Assembly: GCF_013349995.1 (NCBI RefSeq)
Contig: NZ_JABVXF010000027.1
Coordinates: 1-60,194 of the forward strand
DNA length: 60,194 nt
From: Pseudoalteromonas sp. 0303
GTDB lineage: Bacteria > Pseudomonadota > Gammaproteobacteria > Enterobacterales > Alteromonadaceae
Direction: 5' to 3'
Shown here: positions 27,868 through 37,385 of the stretch, in pieces
Numbering within the stretch: the stretch's first letter is position 1
How the letters are laid out: every line of letters starts with the position of its first letter
The notes under the pieces: model-generated
Told to the model about the DNA's origin: nothing
The model's database searches: none
What the model saw: only the letters and a program-made list of their open reading frames with translations
Made by a program: the position numbers and the translations under genes

Positions 27868-29612
27868 CTATCGCATTGAGGCGCATCCTCCAAATTTACG
27901 TTAATTATGGTAATTGGTTGGCAGTCGCCGTTAATGCAAGTGCGCATACCATAGTCAAAATTTATCAGGTCACTCTGGTCAAACTCACGCAATATAGAAG
28001 GGCGATGGGTGTCTTCAATGACAGTTTCCATTGATGAATTATCCATACTTAATTCGCCGCCTTGCTCAACACGATAAAGTGAATAAGTAATATTTTTTTT
28101 ATTCTGAGCCAGTGAGTTAAACGACACTTCAAACAAGCGACAACTCGGAACGTCTGAACTCAAAAAGTCATGGACGATATCGGAAACGCATTTTTCAGTA
28201 CCAGCAAATGCACTCTGAATGTAACTCAGTTCACCTGATTTGAATTTTACAGCTGCATCAACAAATGCTTTGGCATTCAGCCCACCGGCACCACAGGCTT
28301 TACCTTCCAGTATGCAGCTTGAGTTTTCGTTGTAATTGTCAGAAGTTGCAGCAAGCAGAAATTTAATTTCCTCGATGCTCAACGACCCGGCCTGACCGAT
28401 TGCGGTTGCTACAGCTGAGGCTATCATCGGCGCTGAAAACGACGTTCCGCTATACATATAAACCTGTTCGTCACCTTCAAATTTTTGAGTGCTGTAGGCA
28501 ACTACATCTGTACCGTGTGAGGATACCGCGATCTCATCACCGTAATTGGAAAAGTCAGCGCGATCATTTTGCCAATTGGTTGCTCCGGCTATAATCACTC
28601 CATCGCAGCCGGTTGGCAGGTGGTCTTTTACGTCGACATCATCATTACCGGCAGAGACAATCACAGGGATGCCACGTTGAGTTGCGTAATCAATGCTATC
28701 CTGAACATACTGAGTACAGCCCCCCGGGAATTTGGCACCTAGGCTTAAGTTGATAACGTCGACAGGCTCTGAGATATCCTGCATACCCTCACCTAATGAG
28801 TCACCCGCAAACCAGCGTATTGCATCGGCAAAAATAGCTCCGCCGCTACCACAGTCTAATACTCTAGCTGGAACAACTTCTGTATTAACTGCTGTACCTG
28901 CAAGGCCAAACTCGTTGTCTCTTATGGCGGAGATAACGGAAGAAACCCCATTCCCGTGCGAACCACAATGACGCTCATCGATAGCTTCATCTGTTTGGAA
29001 AGGATCATTGTCTTGTTCTCTTACGTCCAAACCCTCGTCGCTGTAAATAATGTCGGGGTGGCGGGTAAAGTCACCATCGGCCACGCCGACCCGAATAGTT
29101 TTTGCGGTTATATCCGCTGTGCGCCACACCCCCTCAAAATTATGCCCAGTTAAATATTCTCCGGTGTAGTTATGGCCTTTGCCCAATGGGCCAAGGTATG
29201 GCTTTTGGTCATCGTAATAAACATCATTGGGCAAACCGTCATTATTGTTGCTATGCACTTTGAATGATGGCTTAGCGACAGGTTTGGGGGTATGAACAAC
29301 AATGTCCTGCTCTACGGATTCATATTGGCCAGTCGCCTTTAACATTTGTATTGCCTGTTCAGGGCTATCAGCTTCGACAGTGATCAGACTGTATTTGGAA
29401 TCATTGACCACTTTATGAGTTGATCTTTGCACCTTCAGTGGCAGCGCTGCTATTGAGTGCTGCATCGCTTTTTTTGATGCTGAACTTTTACTGTATTTAG
29501 TCGCAGGAATGTTTTTGTACTTTATGATCAAGTTAACAGTTTCGGCATGTGCAGCGGTACTTAATACAAGGCTTATTGCGACTGAGACTAGTGTGGTGTT
29601 TAATATTTTCAT
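27864..29612 (-). CDS. Secreted subtilisin-like serine protease (S8)
   Basis: 582 residues. Signal peptide 1-23 (cleavage after AHA), an inhibitor-I9-like propeptide at about 24-108, and an S8 catalytic domain at about 150-450 with D179 (VGVADGD), H219 (GSHGNGV), oxyanion N323 (SAGND) and S391 (GTSFSAP). The triad is complete. The last 120 residues are a cysteine-containing C-terminal extension. It is 22 bp downstream of a lipoprotein gene in one operon and divergent from the AAA+/M41 protein. The signal peptide argues for a periplasmic or extracellular enzyme, unlike the cytoplasmic IetS protease of the IetAS defence system. An ordinary secreted peptidase carried as cargo is also possible. 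Confidence 0.85.
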   Translation of the reverse strand: MKILNTTLVSVAISLVLSTAAHAETVNLIIKYKNIPATKYSKSSASKKAMQHSIAALPLKVQRSTHKVVNDSKYSLITVEADSPEQAIQMLKATGQYESVEQDIVVHTPKPVAKPSFKVHSNNNDGLPNDVYYDDQKPYLGPLGKGHNYTGEYLTGHNFEGVWRTADITAKTIRVGVADGDFTRHPDIIYSDEGLDVREQDNDPFQTDEAIDERHCGSHGNGVSSVISAIRDNEFGLAGTAVNTEVVPARVLDCGSGGAIFADAIRWFAGDSLGEGMQDISEPVDVINLSLGAKFPGGCTQYVQDSIDYATQRGIPVIVSAGNDDVDVKDHLPTGCDGVIIAGATNWQNDRADFSNYGDEIAVSSHGTDVVAYSTQKFEGDEQVYMYSGTSFSAPMIASAVATAIGQAGSLSIEEIKFLLAATSDNYNENSSCILEGKACGAGGLNAKAFVDAAVKFKSGELSYIQSAFAGTEKCVSDIVHDFLSSDVPSCRLFEVSFNSLAQNKKNITYSLYRVEQGGELSMDNSSMETVIEDTHRPSILREFDQSDLINFDYGMRTCINGDCQPITIINVNLEDAPQCDS

Positions 29613-29634
29613 GGTAGTTAATCCTTATATGTGA

Positions 29635-30579
29635 TTAGTTGCTGTAGCAAGGGCTGGTAACGACTTGGTTTAGTAGCTGATACTCTTGCTTAAACACCCA
29701 GGTATCTCCTTCCCATGAGCCGTATTGCTCATTACCAATAAATCCTGAAACGCCAAGAGGTGACGCTGATACTATGTATGAAGGGAAAGGTGCGGTGCTA
29801 CCAGATTGCTCAGCAATACCGTTTGCAGCTTCGATTAGATAAGCAGCCCCATTGGTTAACTTGTCACGGATTGAGTAAAACAGCGTGTCTAATTCTGGCT
29901 CGGCGATTTCGCTGTTTTCATAGTTTGCAATGCGTTCATCGATACGACCGACATTGACGTCCATATAGACATCAAAACCCCACATATACGATTCGCTTTT
30001 GGCCGAGGCCAAACTTTCGCTTTGTTTTATTGAAGTACTTTTTGATATCTCGCCATTCAAATACTGCATAGCTGAATATGATTTCGCTACTAGCAAAATA
30101 TCGTTATAAACAGCTCGCTGCTCAATTGCGTTTCTAAGGGCTTTAACCTTATTTAAGATGATTTCACCCGAAGTATTTATTGCACTAACAGGAATGCTGA
30201 AAGCGACTTCATCATCACTATCCTTAACCGTAATAGGGATGTCTTCGGACGCATTGTTATCCAGTACCGGAAGAGAATAAGTGACTGATATAGTCGAACC
30301 GTTAATAGTGCTGGAAACGGTGCCTATGCCTGCATACTGAGATAAATTAACCGAAAGTGATCCGGTTACATCATTTGCAGTTAAGGTAAAGGTGACTTCT
30401 TCATTCTCACCTAAAGTGATGGTTTCGATAGACGAAGTCACAGTCATATCTTTAATTACTGGGGGATTGTTACCTGTCGGTGGGTTAACGCTGCCATCAG
30501 AGGAATTGACGTCGCTTCCTCCACCACAGGCGGTCACTTGTGTCAGCGCAATTGCGCAATAAAGAGTTTTCAATTTCAT
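29635..30579 (-). CDS. Lipoprotein with Ig-like N-terminal region, unknown function
   Basis: 314 residues. A signal sequence ends in a lipobox (VTAC, Cys18), followed by a Gly/Ser/Asn-rich linker and one or two beta-sandwich regions (about 40-140, with GENEEVTFTLTANDVTGSL-type text), then a helical part to about 250. It is first in an operon with the subtilisin. It may anchor, chaperone or inhibit the protease at the outer membrane. I do not recognise the C-terminal family. Confidence 0.7.
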   Translation of the reverse strand: MKLKTLYCAIALTQVTACGGGSDVNSSDGSVNPPTGNNPPVIKDMTVTSSIETITLGENEEVTFTLTANDVTGSLSVNLSQYAGIGTVSSTINGSTISVTYSLPVLDNNASEDIPITVKDSDDEVAFSIPVSAINTSGEIILNKVKALRNAIEQRAVYNDILLVAKSYSAMQYLNGEISKSTSIKQSESLASAKSESYMWGFDVYMDVNVGRIDERIANYENSEIAEPELDTLFYSIRDKLTNGAAYLIEAANGIAEQSGSTAPFPSYIVSASPLGVSGFIGNEQYGSWEGDTWVFKQEYQLLNQVVTSPCYSN

Positions 30580-30645
30580 TGGATATCTCCATTTCGTTTT
30601 TAAAGTGCAACATTCAAAACCGTTGCTTGAAATGGATTATCCAGA

Positions 30646-30766
30646 GCTATCCGCAGTGGCATTGCGGATGGGAAATTTTTACGAATTTATTTTTCTTGGT
30701 TCCTCAAGCGATGCTTTAGATAAAAATTGAAACTTTTTTGCTATCCGCAATCTGACTTCGGATAGC
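30646..30766. promoter_or_regulatory. cluster of ATCCGCA half-sites in the divergent promoter region
   Basis: GCTATCCGCA occurs at 30646-30655 and again at 30740-30749. Each copy is paired with an inverted partner: ATCCGCA/TGCGGAT (30649-30655 with 30663-30669) and GCTATCCG/CGGATAGC (30740-30747 with 30759-30766). Both inverted repeats lie between the lipoprotein and AAA+/M41 genes and could let one regulator control both. Confidence 0.55.
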
Positions 30767-30816
30767 TCATTAATATAAGCAATGTTCAATTTGGCAATAC
30801 AGACTGGAGACATTGC

Positions 30817-33800
30817 ATGACACTCACATCATCACAAAAAAACAGCTTATTAGTTGCTTATTACAAAACTTTCCCTGTCTCGATTAGACAACGAGTATTT
30901 ACCTCTGGTTTGTACAAACAAAGCGAATTGCTGGCGGTGTGTCTGGCCCACTATTTGGGGATGTATAAACCCTATGATGAAGATGTGGCGTTTAAGCTTA
31001 AGTTTAATGCTGATGCACTATTTAACGTCACTGTTTCATGTATTGATGTTTCGAATATGGAAAGGCTTCGGCTTGAGCTAAGCAATATTGGCGAAGACGC
31101 AGCAGAAAAATGGGCAACTGCGACTTTTGATGAATACGTTTCAGGTATTCGAATCTTCACCTCCAGCCTTGAAAAAAATGGTTATTTTTCGTTTGAAGAA
31201 TTCGCTGAATTTTTAGTTATAAACAAAACGGTTAAATATGAGGCATCGATTGATGAACTTGATTACGACAACCCTGAAGCCGGTTTTATTGGTGAAGCAA
31301 CAAGTAGTAGCTGTGATGAAAATGCAGATCCATTTGCAGAGCGACAATTAGCGCTACATCAATCTGAGCAAGCTTCTAACCGATTAAGCATAATCAATGT
31401 GTCGGAGCTGATTAAACAAGGTGACAGTGATGTGCAGGAGTTGCTTAATAACCTGTCGTGGATGATAAAAGCCAAACATGATGTTGATGGCACAACACAA
31501 GATAAAAACCCTATTCAGATAGGTGAAGAGTTGTTACTCACCGCTGCTTCTGGCTGTATTGGATTTATCAATAAATTTGCTCAGGCTTTCGGTGTTCCTG
31601 CTTTCACCCTTCGTTTTCCAGCGCAATGCTCTCAGTTACGAGCTCAATTAATGGAGCAAGTCTTTGAACGCACCACAGAGACAGGCACCGGATCACTTAG
31701 AGGGCCAAGTAAAAACTGGTTTGCTATTGCTGAACACTCCTTCAAGCAAAAGTTGGTGATTGAGCGAGATACCCAAGAGCTATTAAAGCAATTACTGGTA
31801 AAAAAAGAAGATCACAGTATTGGTCTAGATATTGGAGTTATTTCTGAGTTCCAAAACTGGGTTGACGAACAAAATATCACTCATCGTTTCTTCGCTAACA
31901 ATGACCTTTTGTTCAAAGGCTTTATCGAACAAAACCAGACAGAACCATCTATGCCTTATTTACTAGCTAAGCGAGTTAAGCAAGCGCTACATGACAAGGT
32001 TATAGGGCAGTCCTTAGCCGTTGAGAGTGTATCCGCACACTTATCTTCTTTGCTGGTAAATGGAGCTAAAGCTCACCTTGGAGTATCGACCTTCTTTGGA
32101 GCAAGTGGTACAGGTAAGACATTTTTGGCAGAAACGATTGGCGATGTATTCACAGGCTCGCTGGAGCTGGATTATCAGGTGAATGTGCTCAATATGGAGC
32201 AGTATTCAGACGCCAAAGATGTATTGAAACTCTTTGGTTCTGGCTCTCAATTTGTTGACTCTGCATTAGGCGACTTAACCTTGTCGGTAATGAAGCAACC
32301 GCGTTCAATCATTGTCTTTGATGAAATAGAAAAGGCGCATCCAGAGGTAGTGCAGTCTTTGTTAACCCTTATAGATAAAGGTTATGCAGTTGACCAGACC
32401 TCCAACAGAAAAGTGAATTTTTCACTTTGTTACTTTGTTTTCACCACTAACATTGGAAGTGGCGAATTAACCGGAAATAAAGGTGCAAATGACTTTGATC
32501 CTTTAGAGCTTTTAACCCGAAAGAAAGTGAGCACTGATCGAGTGCTTTCACCAGAAATGGCTAACCGCTTGGCTGCCGGTAATATCGCAGTATTTAAGCC
32601 ATTTAAAGCAAAGGACTTAGTGGCGATCGCTCATGAATCGACTCATGGTAGCTCTGAACGCAAAATACAATGGCCAGTTGGCAAAACCGCCGAAATTATT
32701 TTGGCTACTCTAGGCGGCCCTGTTAGTCCTAGAACTATTGCTAAACAATTGGATAAACTGGAAGGTAAGATAATCGATAAGCTGATTGATGAAGTACCGC
32801 AATATCAATTGTCGGCATTAAACAATATCCGCTTTGCAGACAAGCCGGTGATTGATCAGGTGCGTCCAATAATTCAAGTCGTGTCTTCACAGGCCTTTGC
32901 TTCTGAACTAGCAAGTGAGCAGGTAAGCATCACTCCTGATACCGATCTTGCCGCAATAGAGGAGGCACTAAAATCAAATGCCGATGCCATATTGATTGAT
33001 GAGTCCAACCTAGTTGCTGATATCGCATCTTTGGCGGAACTGATTAAACAGCATCCCGAGAAAGCAGTGTTCACCTGTAGTTTTGATGCCGAAGCGCCTA
33101 AGTTGAAGCAGTATAACGCGGGTCGTTTATTGCAAAAACACTACCGAACAACAATGGCAGCGGAGCAAGGAGTTTTTAATCATATTTTGTTGGGAGTGAA
33201 ATATCAGGCTGAGCTGATTAAGCACACGGCAGAAGCCATTGCCAGAAACACCAGTGTTCATTTTGAACTGACCCATAAACTTACTGACAATGGTGTAGAG
33301 GTTGGTTTTAAATCATTTATTCATAAGCAAAGAGTACGGGCTGAGGATGCTGATTTACACTTTTTGGACTTCGCCGGTAAGCCTGAGGGATCGCTTGATG
33401 ATGTGATTGGTCTCGATGGTGTGAAAAAGCGCTTAAAGATCATTGTGAAGACGATGCAGGAGAGCCAATCCACACTTACAAGTCAGATTGAAATTCCCAA
33501 AGGCTATTTATTTACTGGTTTACCTGGCACCGGCAAAACTCATTTGGCACGCTCATTAGCAGCCGAAAGCGATATGTTTTTCTTTGCGGTCAATGCTGCC
33601 AATCTTTTGGTGGGAGATGTTGTTAAAAATATTAACGACCTTTTTGCGGTTGCCAGACGTTACCAGCCTTCGACCATCTTTTTAGATGAGATCGACTCGA
33701 TTGCAAAGTCGCGCAACTCATCAGGCAGTAATGCCATTGCTGTCAACGCGCTACTCACTGCCATGGACGGGTTTAGCAAAGCCGACAGTAAAGTATTTGT

Positions 33801-34695
33801 GCTTGCCGCGACGAACAATCCAAGTCAGCTGGACTCTGCGTTAACCAGAGCTGGGCGCTTTGACCGAACCGTACCTTTTAACCTTCCGTGTAAACAAGCA
33901 AGAGCGGCTTGTGTACAGCAATGGTTTGATAACAAAGAAAGTAAACTGGACGCAGAGTTAAAAGACGAACTGGTTACCATGCTCGAAGGAGCTACGATCG
34001 GCCGAATTAATGAAATATTCAATAACTCGGTACTTTCCAGTCTGGCGGATGATTATGAATGGCAACCACAGCTATTAATTGAAGAAATACGCTCTGCCAA
34101 GCTTGGCTATGTCAGTCAGTCGCTAAAACAGTCGAAAAAGCAGATCGCCAATACCGCTTATCATGAAGCCGGCCACTTGGTTGCTCATAAGCTGTTGTTA
34201 CCAGATGTCCCAGTTGAATTTGCATCGATTCAGCCAAGAGGGGCTGCCCTTGGTATGGTGGTTCCGGGTCAGGCAGAGAATGAGCCGGTATTGTCCAAAC
34301 AACGAGTAAAAGCGTATTTGCAGGTGTTTCTTGCTGGTATCGCCGCCGAGCAAATGCGTGGCATGACAGGTGATGCTCAAAATATTGGCGGCACCGATGA
34401 TCGCCGCAAAGCGACCAATTTAGCCAAAAAAGCCATTGTAGATTGGGGAATGTCAGAGCAGTTTGGTCTGGCAATTCCATCTGAGCTGACCATTGATACC
34501 ACTCAGGTTAATAGCGAAATAAATGTTTGGCTTTCATCAGCATATAAAGATGTCTGTGACCTGTTGGTAAATAACAAGTCTTTGCTTGAGAGAGCTAGTA
34601 ATGCCCTTCTGGAAAAAGAGCAATTGGATAAAAGCGATATTGAAGGATTGTTCGCTATCTCTCAGGGATTTCAACCGGCTGCAACGGCTGCGTAG
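30817..34695 (+). CDS. Double AAA+ / M41 metalloprotease fusion (Clp-like plus FtsH-like)
   Basis: 1292 residues with no transmembrane segment visible. Residues 1-385 are an N-terminal region I do not recognise. Residues 390-690 form a Clp/ClpB-D2-type AAA+ module: Walker A GASGTGKT 428-435, Walker B with D502-E503 (FDEIEKAHPEV) and a small domain with SPRTI. Residues 690-860 are a linker with alpha/beta character. Residues 870-1090 form an FtsH-type AAA+ module: Walker A GLPGTGKT 901-908, Walker B D957-E958 and RAGRFDR arginine fingers. Residues 1110-1270 form an M41 peptidase with HEAGH 1116-1120 and D1195 aligned with the third zinc ligand. All catalytic residues are intact. FtsH is normally a membrane protein of about 650 residues, so a soluble double-ring protease is unusual. 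It is divergent from the lipoprotein/subtilisin operon. Confidence 0.88.
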   Translation: MTLTSSQKNSLLVAYYKTFPVSIRQRVFTSGLYKQSELLAVCLAHYLGMYKPYDEDVAFKLKFNADALFNVTVSCIDVSNMERLRLELSNIGEDAAEKWATATFDEYVSGIRIFTSSLEKNGYFSFEEFAEFLVINKTVKYEASIDELDYDNPEAGFIGEATSSSCDENADPFAERQLALHQSEQASNRLSIINVSELIKQGDSDVQELLNNLSWMIKAKHDVDGTTQDKNPIQIGEELLLTAASGCIGFINKFAQAFGVPAFTLRFPAQCSQLRAQLMEQVFERTTETGTGSLRGPSKNWFAIAEHSFKQKLVIERDTQELLKQLLVKKEDHSIGLDIGVISEFQNWVDEQNITHRFFANNDLLFKGFIEQNQTEPSMPYLLAKRVKQALHDKVIGQSLAVESVSAHLSSLLVNGAKAHLGVSTFFGASGTGKTFLAETIGDVFTGSLELDYQVNVLNMEQYSDAKDVLKLFGSGSQFVDSALGDLTLSVMKQPRSIIVFDEIEKAHPEVVQSLLTLIDKGYAVDQTSNRKVNFSLCYFVFTTNIGSGELTGNKGANDFDPLELLTRKKVSTDRVLSPEMANRLAAGNIAVFKPFKAKDLVAIAHESTHGSSERKIQWPVGKTAEIILATLGGPVSPRTIAKQLDKLEGKIIDKLIDEVPQYQLSALNNIRFADKPVIDQVRPIIQVVSSQAFASELASEQVSITPDTDLAAIEEALKSNADAILIDESNLVADIASLAELIKQHPEKAVFTCSFDAEAPKLKQYNAGRLLQKHYRTTMAAEQGVFNHILLGVKYQAELIKHTAEAIARNTSVHFELTHKLTDNGVEVGFKSFIHKQRVRAEDADLHFLDFAGKPEGSLDDVIGLDGVKKRLKIIVKTMQESQSTLTSQIEIPKGYLFTGLPGTGKTHLARSLAAESDMFFFAVNAANLLVGDVVKNINDLFAVARRYQPSTIFLDEIDSIAKSRNSSGSNAIAVNALLTAMDGFSKADSKVFVLAATNNPSQLDSALTRAGRFDRTVPFNLPCKQARAACVQQWFDNKESKLDAELKDELVTMLEGATIGRINEIFNNSVLSSLADDYEWQPQLLIEEIRSAKLGYVSQSLKQSKKQIANTAYHEAGHLVAHKLLLPDVPVEFASIQPRGAALGMVVPGQAENEPVLSKQRVKAYLQVFLAGIAAEQMRGMTGDAQNIGGTDDRRKATNLAKKAIVDWGMSEQFGLAIPSELTIDTTQVNSEINVWLSSAYKDVCDLLVNNKSLLERASNALLEKEQLDKSDIEGLFAISQGFQPAATAA

Positions 34696-34706
34696 ATAGC
34701 CCTATA

Positions 34707-34724
34707 CTGGGGCATTTACCCCAG
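34707..34724. terminator. possible terminator between convergent genes
   Basis: CTGGGG / CCCCAG with a 6-nt loop lies just after the AAA+/M41 stop and is followed by a weak T-rich stretch. Confidence 0.45.
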
Positions 34725-34767
34725 CTTTGTTCTTTAACATTTTGAATTTCAAACTTGACAGTTCCAT

Positions 34768-36240
34768 TCACATCTTACGTTTTTTATTTTTGTATAAATG
34801 ATCGATACGCAATGAATAATGAATTGGAGAACTAGTGAAGAATCGTTTCATGTTAGCATTAAAAATAATGCGAAACTCATTATGAAAACTATCTATATCA
34901 ATTGAGTTCGGATATTTTGAAAAGTAGCTTTTTATATTTTCAAGCATCGAGTTATCAAGGTCTTGATAATCATCTTTATCTATTAAGCTTCGGACTTTTA
35001 GGTGGCCAACTGCAAAAGGTAAGTCTGTTTCAGTAAAGGGATATAATTGAAAACATCTTAGTTCAGGAGTTTCAGAAGAGCCGGTGAAATAGCATATATG
35101 GGAAAGCTTTGAGTCTTTCAATAGCTCCATATTTTCGATAATTCTTCTATGATGGTTTCCAGTTAAACAACAGCCAATACCACATTCGTATTCTCTGTTA
35201 TGTATTATCAAATCGATTTTTAATGGCCCTTTCTCATCAGGGAGAGTATTTTTATAGTAAATTTCCTCGTTCTCTAATTCATATTTAAACATATAGTTAT
35301 CAATTCCATAGCCATACATTTTTAGAATATAAAAAGCTTCAGAGTGATCATCGTATGTATATGAATATTTGTATGAGATGATTTTATCACTTAGTTCACA
35401 AAGAGCTATTACATGAATTTCTTCCGCTGTCTTAGGCTGCAAAAACTCGATATCTCCATTTTTAATCCGAGAAATAACCGACTGTCCAACTTTAAGGCGT
35501 TTAGCTAGGCTGAGTTGATTCCAGCTTTTATCTGACAATATTTTATCAGTGAGCATTGAATAATTACTTTGTAGTGTATTTGTGGCCTTTATAAGGCAAA
35601 CACTACATACATATAAAGAATATTTATTTCGATTTTCATGAGAGTGAGTTAGTTGTTTCTTTTTTCTCTCTGATTTATCAAGGCTTTTGTCTGTGACATA
35701 TTTGCTACGTGGCAATCCGCTGAATAATTTATTTCTGTGAGTGGATAAAAAGACTTCGTGTATTGTTGGAATTTGAGTTTTGTCGACATCTATATCTTTC
35801 CTTAGCCAATTGTCAGGATGTGCTTTTCTGTTAGAAAAGCCGCATAGCTTGCAAGTCCTTTCACCTTTTACTATCGGGGCGTTTTTAACGAAATTTATCT
35901 CATTATCAAAAAGCTTATCATCGAAAAAAGTTTCCAACCTAGATAATGTACTTTCTTTAATCGTATTACCTTTCATAAGCCGAAAGATAGTTGCTCTACC
36001 AATGAATGTTAATTTCTCTAATTTAACATGTAATTCTTTCTTCAATATTTCTTGCCGTTGAACTAGATCGCTATTGGACAACCCTAGTCGAGAGAGTGAA
36101 TCAATTCTTTTGGCAAAAGCTTTTTCAAGCGCGGCTCTTTCGAAGTTATAAAGTGCTTCTGGCAGAGCATCGATAGCCATGCACTTACTTTTTAAATTCT
36201 GCTTTAACCATTTTTCAGGGCTCATATAAGCTTCGTTCAT
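34768..36240 (-). CDS. Unrecognised protein with two HTH-like segments and two CxxC motifs
   Basis: 490 residues, AT-rich in codon use. HTH-like segments lie at about 78-105 (FIGRATIFRLMKG) and 241-262 (SLAKRLKVGQSVISRIKNG). CxxC pairs lie at 130-133 and 212-215, about 80 residues apart, and could bind one zinc. The C-terminal half contains KIDLIIHNREYECGIG and GNHHRRIIENM, faintly like a nuclease core, but no clear catalytic set. It might be a DNA-binding regulator or a restriction-like enzyme. It is divergent from 36344, with a 9-bp inverted repeat between them. I do not recognise the family. Confidence 0.6.
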   Translation of the reverse strand: MNEAYMSPEKWLKQNLKSKCMAIDALPEALYNFERAALEKAFAKRIDSLSRLGLSNSDLVQRQEILKKELHVKLEKLTFIGRATIFRLMKGNTIKESTLSRLETFFDDKLFDNEINFVKNAPIVKGERTCKLCGFSNRKAHPDNWLRKDIDVDKTQIPTIHEVFLSTHRNKLFSGLPRSKYVTDKSLDKSERKKKQLTHSHENRNKYSLYVCSVCLIKATNTLQSNYSMLTDKILSDKSWNQLSLAKRLKVGQSVISRIKNGDIEFLQPKTAEEIHVIALCELSDKIISYKYSYTYDDHSEAFYILKMYGYGIDNYMFKYELENEEIYYKNTLPDEKGPLKIDLIIHNREYECGIGCCLTGNHHRRIIENMELLKDSKLSHICYFTGSSETPELRCFQLYPFTETDLPFAVGHLKVRSLIDKDDYQDLDNSMLENIKSYFSKYPNSIDIDSFHNEFRIIFNANMKRFFTSSPIHYSLRIDHLYKNKKRKM

Positions 36241-36243
36241 ATA

Positions 36244-36286
36244 AGTATCAAAGTTAACATATATATATTATGTGGATTTTGATACT
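36244..36286. promoter_or_regulatory. inverted repeat between divergent genes
   Basis: AGTATCAAA (36244-36252) and TTTGATACT (36278-36286) are perfect 9-bp arms flanking 25 bp of AT-rich DNA immediately upstream of the HTH gene start. It is a likely autoregulatory operator. Confidence 0.5.
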
Positions 36287-36343
36287 AACTCTATCAGTCT
36301 ATTGTTCGCTTACCAACACAAAGTACGAATAAGTGAGAACGAT

Positions 36344-36592
36344 ATGGCTATTACATCAATCAATTCAATCGCTAAAAACCAATTTAACCCTGAAAACTTA
36401 AACAATGCCGTTCGCATGATTTGCGCGACTTATGGTGTGTCGGACTATCAGGTTCATGATGCTTTAAGGGATGTATATGAATACGGGTTAGATAGATCAT
36501 CTTGCTCTGCACAACGCATTATTTACCTGTGGGAAGACCACTGTGCTGATCAGTTCGCTTATGACTGTGAAGAATATGGTTTCGCTGCCTAA
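36344..36592 (+). CDS. Small hypothetical protein
   Basis: 82 residues from the ATG at 36344; a longer frame starting at 36272 would begin inside the inverted repeat and has no ribosome site. It is acidic and helical and contains several aromatic residues and cysteines. No family is recognised. It is the first of four small plus-strand genes running towards the 44-bp palindrome, which look like element maintenance genes. Confidence 0.55.
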   Translation: MAITSINSIAKNQFNPENLNNAVRMICATYGVSDYQVHDALRDVYEYGLDRSSCSAQRIIYLWEDHCADQFAYDCEEYGFAA

Positions 36593-36646
36593 TCGGTAAT
36601 CGAACTAAACCTAATCACTAACATTTATATGGCAGAGGCGGCAGAT

Positions 36647-37327
36647 ATGAACCAGTCAGAACGCAGAAGATGTATTGAGAAAAACGACTTATCGACCCGA
36701 ACTTCAGTGACAATTCCACAATTGGCCTGCAAGTATGGGGTGTCAGAAAACACCATAAAGGCGGACTTTATCGCGTTAGAAACTATTGGAGTGGCCTATT
36801 GTGCTAACCCAAATGGGAAGCCTCAGCGTTGGTTTGCCGTTCAGCCTAGTAACTCGTTGGATATGACGTTAGAGCTGGCGTTTGTATTGAAATATGTCAA
36901 TGAAACGGTAAAAGCCATGCTGCCGGATGAAATCTATCAATCGATTGAGCATGTGTTTGAAGCGGCTCAAGCCACTTACCATAAAAAGCGCAACGCTAAT
37001 CACCAAAGCAAGGTCGTACGGTTTGAGCGCCTGACAGCTCAGGTAGATTTAAGTAAGCACCTTATCCTCAAGCATATTAGTCATGATGCATTAAATACCG
37101 TGAAATCTGCTATTAGCTCAGGTAGTCAATTATTGGTCGAAACGGCCAGTGGTGAGCATGTTCTCAATGACGTATCGGTATTTGAACTTAATAACATCTT
37201 GTTCCTCAAGGGAAGAAGCTCAGGTTTTAATGGCAGAATCGAACAGTTCAATGCCTGTGACATAACAGCTGTAAATGAATTCGACTCGCTGACTAACTTG
37301 CGCCCGACAACCAGACGTGTTGCCTGA
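36647..37327 (+). CDS. HTH transcriptional regulator, DeoR/WYL-like layout
   Basis: 226 residues from the second ATG, which has AGAGG upstream. The N-terminal helix-turn-helix is in SVTIPQLACKYGVSENTIKADFIAL, of which the recognition helix is VSENTIKADF (about residues 24-48). The middle is helical and the C-terminal part beta-rich, like ligand- or nucleic-acid-sensing WYL regulators, but no WYL triplet is visible. It probably controls genes of the element. The ATCCGCA sites at 30.6 kb are possible targets, but nothing links them directly. Confidence 0.6.
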   Translation: MNQSERRRCIEKNDLSTRTSVTIPQLACKYGVSENTIKADFIALETIGVAYCANPNGKPQRWFAVQPSNSLDMTLELAFVLKYVNETVKAMLPDEIYQSIEHVFEAAQATYHKKRNANHQSKVVRFERLTAQVDLSKHLILKHISHDALNTVKSAISSGSQLLVETASGEHVLNDVSVFELNNILFLKGRSSGFNGRIEQFNACDITAVNEFDSLTNLRPTTRRVA

Positions 37328-37385
37328 CTTATGGCGTTTATTTGATTTTCATTGAAATAATTCAATTCTTTAAGAGGTATTTGTA

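Noticed and set aside
27864..34695. IetAS defence pair (ATPase plus subtilisin)
   Set aside because: The subtilisin here has a signal peptide and propeptide and so is exported, and the ATPase is a double AAA+/M41 fusion, unlike IetA.
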